Assembly (NCBI GenBank): GCA_017508045.1
Contig: JAFVZT010000010.1
Span: forward strand, 1 to 64,000
DNA length: 64,000 bases
Source: Oscillospiraceae bacterium
Lineage (GTDB): Bacteria; Bacillota; Clostridia; Oscillospirales; Oscillospiraceae
Direction: 5' to 3'
Under the pieces are notes generated by a model. That model was not told the origin of the DNA, made no database searches, and worked only from the letters and a program-made list of their open reading frames with translations. Both the position numbers and the translations under genes were made by a program. Below, piece after piece: positions 60,392-64,000 of the stretch. Numbering within the stretch: position 1 is the stretch's first letter; each line of letters opens with the position of its first letter.

Positions 60392-60505
60392 TTAGCCTTG
60401 TCTCTGCTTATGCTTGGGATTTTCGCAAATTACCATAACGCGACCCTTGCGCTTGATGACTTTGCATTTTTCGCACATGGGTTTAACGGACGGTCTTACT
60501 TTCAT
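60392..60505 (-). CDS. Ribosomal protein L36
   Basis: A 37-residue protein starting at ATG 60505 and ending with TAA at 60392. It has the zinc-binding type pattern [12 protein letters not shown]...[11 protein letters not shown] (three Cys and a His). Between infA and rpsM, as is standard. Confidence 0.96.
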   Translation of the reverse strand: MKVRPSVKPMCEKCKVIKRKGRVMVICENPKHKQRQG

Positions 60506-60544
60506 ACTGTTTAACCTCCATATGAGAATTTATATCTCAAATCT

Positions 60545-60763
60545 TTACTTGCTTCTCCATGTAATTCGACCTCTGGTCAAATCATAGGGAGACATTTGCA
60601 GTGTTACCTTATCACCGGGCAAGATCTTAATAAAGTTCATTCGGAGCTTGCCGGAAATATTTGCCAGAACGGTGTGTCCGTTGCCGATATCTACGTTGAA
60701 CATAGCGTTCGGCAGCGCATCGGTTACGATGCCCTCAATCTCAATTACGTCGTCTTTTGCCAA
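60545..60763 (-). CDS. Translation initiation factor IF-1
   Basis: Start is TTG 60763: GGAGGTTAATAAC places it correctly and the family N-terminus [12 protein letters not shown] follows. A more upstream ATG (60784) would overlap the KOW gene. The 72-residue S1-like OB-fold has [20 protein letters not shown] and [24 protein letters not shown] start on an initiation factor gene is less common and may limit its level. Confidence 0.94.
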   Translation of the reverse strand: MAKDDVIEIEGIVTDALPNAMFNVDIGNGHTVLANISGKLRMNFIKILPGDKVTLQMSPYDLTRGRITWRSK

Positions 60764-60767
60764 GTTA

Positions 60768-61070
60768 TTAACCTCCAGTGGCATTACTTTGCAGCTCCCG
60801 GCTAAAATAAGCCAGGTCTCTTCGTAATTCGCTGTTGAGCACCCTGTCGCCTTGACGAATTTTTTCAGCGACCCTGGTCTCAGAGCGAAGGACCTTTCTA
60901 GCGTGTTTACGCTTCTTACGTTTGGGTTTTTCTAAGGCGCGGTCTTTACCGTTAACAAGGATCAAATAGGCTTCATCCGTATCTATTACGTAGAACAGCT
61001 TACCTGCGTCCCTGCCTGCGGTGGCTACAACCACGTCCGCAATCATGAAATCAGGATTATCTGGATCCAT
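60768..61070 (-). CDS. KOW-domain (L14e/L6e-like) RNA-binding protein
   Basis: Start ATG 61070 (AAGGA within the map end). About 100 residues: an N-terminal KOW-type barrel ([20 protein letters not shown], then [20 protein letters not shown]) and a helical C-terminal tail. It is common between map and infA in Clostridia. It probably binds rRNA or the ribosome; no precise role is established. Confidence 0.88.
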   Translation of the reverse strand: MDPDNPDFMIADVVVATAGRDAGKLFYVIDTDEAYLILVNGKDRALEKPKRKKRKHARKVLRSETRVAEKIRQGDRVLNSELRRDLAYFSRELQSNATGG

Positions 61071-61072
61071 AA

Positions 61073-61828
61073 TCAAAGTCCTTCGGCGACGGTGAGTATT
61101 TCCGGCTCCCCGTCGGTGATGAGTACAGTATTTTCATAGTGTGCCGAGAGCTTTCCGTCAAGGGTAACCGTTGTCCAGTTGTCTTTTAAGACCCTGACAT
61201 CGAATACGCCTGCATTGACCATCGGCTCAATCGCCAATGTCATACCGGGAAGTAATCTTGGCCCACGTCCGGGTGCGCCGAAATTCGGCACCTCCGGCTC
61301 CTCGTGCAGCTGTGCGCCCACGCCGTGACCTACGAAGGACCGCACAACTGAAAAACCGTTAGACTCCACATGCGTCTGAATAGCGTGGGAGATATCGGAC
61401 ACCCGGTTTCCGCGCTTTGCGAAGCGAATGCCCTCAAAAAAGCTTTGACGGGTTACGTCAATCAGCTTTTGTGCATCGGCACTGATTGTACCGCAGGGAT
61501 AGGTTGCCGCACAATCGCCATGGAAACCCTTATAGTACGCACCCACATCCACCGAAACGATGTCACCGTCCTGCAGCACATAGCTGCCGGGGATGCCGTG
61601 TATCACCGTGTGGTTTACACTGATGCAAGTACTGCCGGGAAAGCCGTGATAACCCAGGAACGACGGTTTTGCGCCCTGACTTACGATAAAATCGTGTACA
61701 GCCTTATCAATCGCTCCGGTTGTTATGCCAGGTCTTACCATTTCCCCTGCCAAGGCACGGGCTGCCGCGGTAATTTTGCAGGCCTGCCGCATATTCTGGA
61801 GCTCTTGTCCATTTTTGATTATGATCAT
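61073..61828 (-). CDS. Methionine aminopeptidase
   Basis: A 251-residue type I enzyme that removes the initiator Met. Metal ligands are visible in DIVSVDVGAYYKGFHGDCA (two Asp), VGHGVG (His), LAIEPMVNAG (Glu) and SAHYENTVLIT (Glu). The start overlaps the adk stop by ATGA. Confidence 0.95.
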   Translation of the reverse strand: MIIIKNGQELQNMRQACKITAAARALAGEMVRPGITTGAIDKAVHDFIVSQGAKPSFLGYHGFPGSTCISVNHTVIHGIPGSYVLQDGDIVSVDVGAYYKGFHGDCAATYPCGTISADAQKLIDVTRQSFFEGIRFAKRGNRVSDISHAIQTHVESNGFSVVRSFVGHGVGAQLHEEPEVPNFGAPGRGPRLLPGMTLAIEPMVNAGVFDVRVLKDNWTTVTLDGKLSAHYENTVLITDGEPEILTVAEGL

Positions 61829-62463
61829 ACCGTTTCCCCTATTGCCTTCAGGATGTCCTGCTGCGCATCCTCAATGGGCTGATTGCCGCACACCAGACGA
61901 AGCTTGCCTTGTCCGGCGTAATAGCTCTTCAACACCTCTGTGCTGGCATGGTAGACCTCCAGGCGATGCAGTACCGTTTCCGGCTCATCGTCCTTACGGA
62001 TTGCTACCTCTGCGCCGCACAAATCGCAGATGCCCTCGGACTTAGGGGGGTTATTGACAATGTGATAGCTCGCACCGCATTTGGTGCAAACCCGGCGGCC
62101 CGACATTCGTTGGGTAATTGCAGCATCGTCAACCTCAAGAGAAACCACATGGTCAATACGAATGCCCTTTGCATCCAAAGCCTCAGCCTGGGCCAGGGTG
62201 CGGGGCACACCGTCCAGGATAAAGCCGTTTTTGCAATCTGCTTCCGTAATTCGCTGGGCGATGATGGACATAATCACCTCATCCGGCACCAGGGAACCCT
62301 CTTCCATGTATTTCTTCACTTGTTTACCCAGCTCGGAGCCATTTGCCATGGCTTCCCGAAGCATATTCCCGGTGGAAATGGTGGGAATTCCGAGCTTTGC
62401 AGAAATCAGCTCGCCCTGAGTTCCCTTACCGGCGCCGGGAGCACCTAACAAAATCAAATTCAT
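61825..62463 (-). CDS. Adenylate kinase
   Basis: A 212-residue enzyme that converts ATP and AMP to two ADP. P-loop GAPGAGKGT (7-15), AMP-site STGNMLREA and DGVPRTLAQAE. The LID carries a zinc site CTKCG...CDLCG, the Gram-positive type. 18 bp after secY. Confidence 0.96.
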   Translation of the reverse strand: MNLILLGAPGAGKGTQGELISAKLGIPTISTGNMLREAMANGSELGKQVKKYMEEGSLVPDEVIMSIIAQRITEADCKNGFILDGVPRTLAQAEALDAKGIRIDHVVSLEVDDAAITQRMSGRRVCTKCGASYHIVNNPPKSEGICDLCGAEVAIRKDDEPETVLHRLEVYHASTEVLKSYYAGQGKLRLVCGNQPIEDAQQDILKAIGETV

Positions 62464-62481
62464 TGGAACATCGCCTCCGGC

Positions 62482-63759
62482 TTAGTCCAGGAAGCCCTTG
62501 TAATGCCGCATGAGCATCTGTGCCTCCAGCGCCTTCACAGTTTCCAGCGCGACACCAACGATAATGATAATGGAAGTACCGCCGATAGCCAGATTCTGTA
62601 CACTGGACATCAGGTTACCTGCGACGATGGGCAAGCCCGCCACGATTGCCAGATACATAGCGCCAAAGACGATGATTTTATTGATAACCTTCTGAATGAA
62701 ATCAGAGGTAGGCTTACCCGGGCGGAAGCCGGGGATAAAGCCGCCGTTTTTCTTCAGGTTGTTGGAGATTTCCACGGGATCGTACTGAATGGTGGAATAG
62801 AACCAGCTGAAGAAGAAAATCATCAGAACATAGAGCACAAAGTACACCCAGCTGTTGGGACTCCAAACATACTTGTACCAGTTGCCCTCGGTCCAACCGG
62901 GTACGAAGGCGCAAATGGTAGCGGGAATGGAGCAAATGGAGGACGCGAAGATAATAGGCATAACACCGGACATTGCCACCTTAATAGGCAGGTTGGTGTT
63001 TTGACCGCCCATAATCTTACGGCCGACCACGCGCTTTGCGTACTGAACAGGAACACGGCGCTCTGCGTCATTGATGAAGATAATAAACACCACCAACGCA
63101 GCCAGACCGATCACAATGATCAGTGCCTGCCACCAGACCATATCCAAAATTCTGGACAGCATACCGGGCAGACCGGAAATGATATTGGCAAACAGGATCA
63201 TAGAGATGCCGTTTCCGATACCGAATTCGGTAATTTGCTCACCCATCCACATAACAAAGCAGGAGCCGGCAGTAAATGCCAGAATGATGACTACCGCAGG
63301 CAGGAAGCCGTCAGCAGTAATCAAGGTCAGGCCCTTGGTTGCATAGTTGCGCATCATAGTGTAATACGCAAAGCCCAGCAGCAGGCCCAAGCCTACCGTG
63401 GTGTAGCGGGTGATACGCTCAATCTTCTTCTTACCAGCCTCGCCCTCTTCCTTTGCCATACGCTCCAGGGGAGGCAGGGCAACGGTGAGCAGCTGAATGA
63501 TAATGGAAGCGTTGATGTAGGGCTGGATGCCCAGTGCCAGAACCGTAGCTGTTGAGAAGGCGGAACCGGACATAGCATCGTACAAGCCCAAAATAGTGTT
63601 AGACAGAGTAGAGTCGAAATAATTCGCCAGCTGACTTGCATCAATAAACGGTACAGGAATAACACTGCACAAACGGTAAATCAGCAACATCAGAACGGTG
63701 AACATCAGCTTCTTGCGCAGCTCAGGAATTTTCCAAGCGTTTGCCAGAGTGCTAAACAT
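62482..63759 (-). CDS. Preprotein translocase SecY
   Basis: A 425-residue channel with ten membrane helices. It shows IPVPFIDAS, GIQPYINASIIIQLL, and the cytoplasmic loops NLKKNGGFIPGFRPGKPT and the C-terminal KALEAQMLMRHYKGFL. The start abuts the rplO stop directly (TAA ATG). Signal peptides and membrane proteins in this window would pass through it. Confidence 0.96.
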   Translation of the reverse strand: MFSTLANAWKIPELRKKLMFTVLMLLIYRLCSVIPVPFIDASQLANYFDSTLSNTILGLYDAMSGSAFSTATVLALGIQPYINASIIIQLLTVALPPLERMAKEEGEAGKKKIERITRYTTVGLGLLLGFAYYTMMRNYATKGLTLITADGFLPAVVIILAFTAGSCFVMWMGEQITEFGIGNGISMILFANIISGLPGMLSRILDMVWWQALIIVIGLAALVVFIIFINDAERRVPVQYAKRVVGRKIMGGQNTNLPIKVAMSGVMPIIFASSICSIPATICAFVPGWTEGNWYKYVWSPNSWVYFVLYVLMIFFFSWFYSTIQYDPVEISNNLKKNGGFIPGFRPGKPTSDFIQKVINKIIVFGAMYLAIVAGLPIVAGNLMSSVQNLAIGGTSIIIIVGVALETVKALEAQMLMRHYKGFLD

Positions 63760-64000
63760 TTACACCACCTCGGTCTTTCCGCCTGCCTGCTCGATTTTTT
63801 CCTTTGCAGACTCAGAGAAAGCCGCTGCCTTAACAGTAATCTTTTTTGTCAGGGTGCCGTTAGCCAAAACCTTCAGACCATAGGGGCAATCGGAAAGGAT
63901 GCCCTTCTCGATCAAAGCGGCTGCGTCTACAACAGCACCATCCTCAAAGCGATTCAAAACAGTCAAATTAATGGCAGTCAAGGGCTTTGCAAAAATATTG
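63760..64000 (-). CDS. Ribosomal protein L15 (partial, N-terminus outside window)
   Basis: The final 79 or so residues of L15: INLTVLNRFEDGAVVDAAAL, KVLANGTLTKKITVKAAAFS and SAKEKIEQAGGKTEVV. The frame stays open to the right edge. It is directly before secY, as in other spc operons. Confidence 0.92.
   Translation of the reverse strand, partial: NIFAKPLTAINLTVLNRFEDGAVVDAAALIEKGILSDCPYGLKVLANGTLTKKITVKAAAFSESAKEKIEQAGGKTEVV

Noticed and set aside
58230..60395. 721-codon open frame antisense to rpoA-rpsD-rpsK-rpsM
   Set aside because: It runs across four well-identified genes and their gaps; long antisense frames are expected from their codon usage.

Overview
The window looks like chromosomal DNA from a spore-forming Clostridia bacterium, probably of the Oscillospiraceae/Ruminococcaceae type. 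Evidence is a clear spo0A, classical sigma-A promoters with strong AGGAGG ribosome sites, a split two-subunit transketolase, a KOW-domain protein between map and infA, and a DUF1292 protein. The genus is inference.

Layout. 1-4030 is the right end of an integrated mobile element. It carries a leftward early operon (Cro-like regulator, excisionase, a 47-residue basic protein and a protein with 15-residue repeats running off the edge). It also carries a rightward repressor with a coupled unknown gene, a second small XRE protein, and a tyrosine integrase that abuts the 3' end of an initiator tRNA-fMet gene. 4106-6980 is AT-rich and loosely packed: a small membrane protein, a lone XRE regulator, and two frameshifted genes (PsiE-like and a PHP-domain lipoprotein). 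6993-31842 is core chromosome: mgtE with an unusual leader, a potA-potB-potCD polyamine operon, aspS, trmL-pgk-tpiA, the YwlC/Sua5-type tRNA t6A enzyme, coaE, an M18 aminopeptidase, a heterodimeric ABC exporter, rodA-uxaC, split transketolase, a phosphatase/DUF2284/AraC operon and an EamA transporter.

31865-38945 is the most interesting stretch. It is a leftward operon that starts as an exopolysaccharide locus (nucleotide-sugar dehydratase, Wzz-like co-polymerase, BY-kinase). It then runs without a clear break into a PqqD-like protein, an HPr-kinase-like ATPase, a soluble S26-type peptidase, an 80-residue membrane-anchored acidic protein and a one-piece ABC exporter. This has the parts of a peptide modification, cleavage and export module, but no recognised cyclase or radical-SAM enzyme.

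39053-57474 holds DUF218, prfC, malQ-glgP, a UgpC/MsmK-type sugar ATPase with a long structured leader, a second M18 aminopeptidase, spo0A behind Spo0A-box-like sites, eda-DUF1292, divergent cysE/cysK, murA, an RsmF-like rRNA methyltransferase and an EF-G-like GTPase with altered GTPase motifs. 57517-64000 is the end of the spc/alpha ribosomal operon, leftward: rplO'-secY-adk-map-KOW-infA-rpmJ-rpsM-rpsK-rpsD-rpoA-rplQ.

All calls come from reading the sequence and translations. No database search was run.
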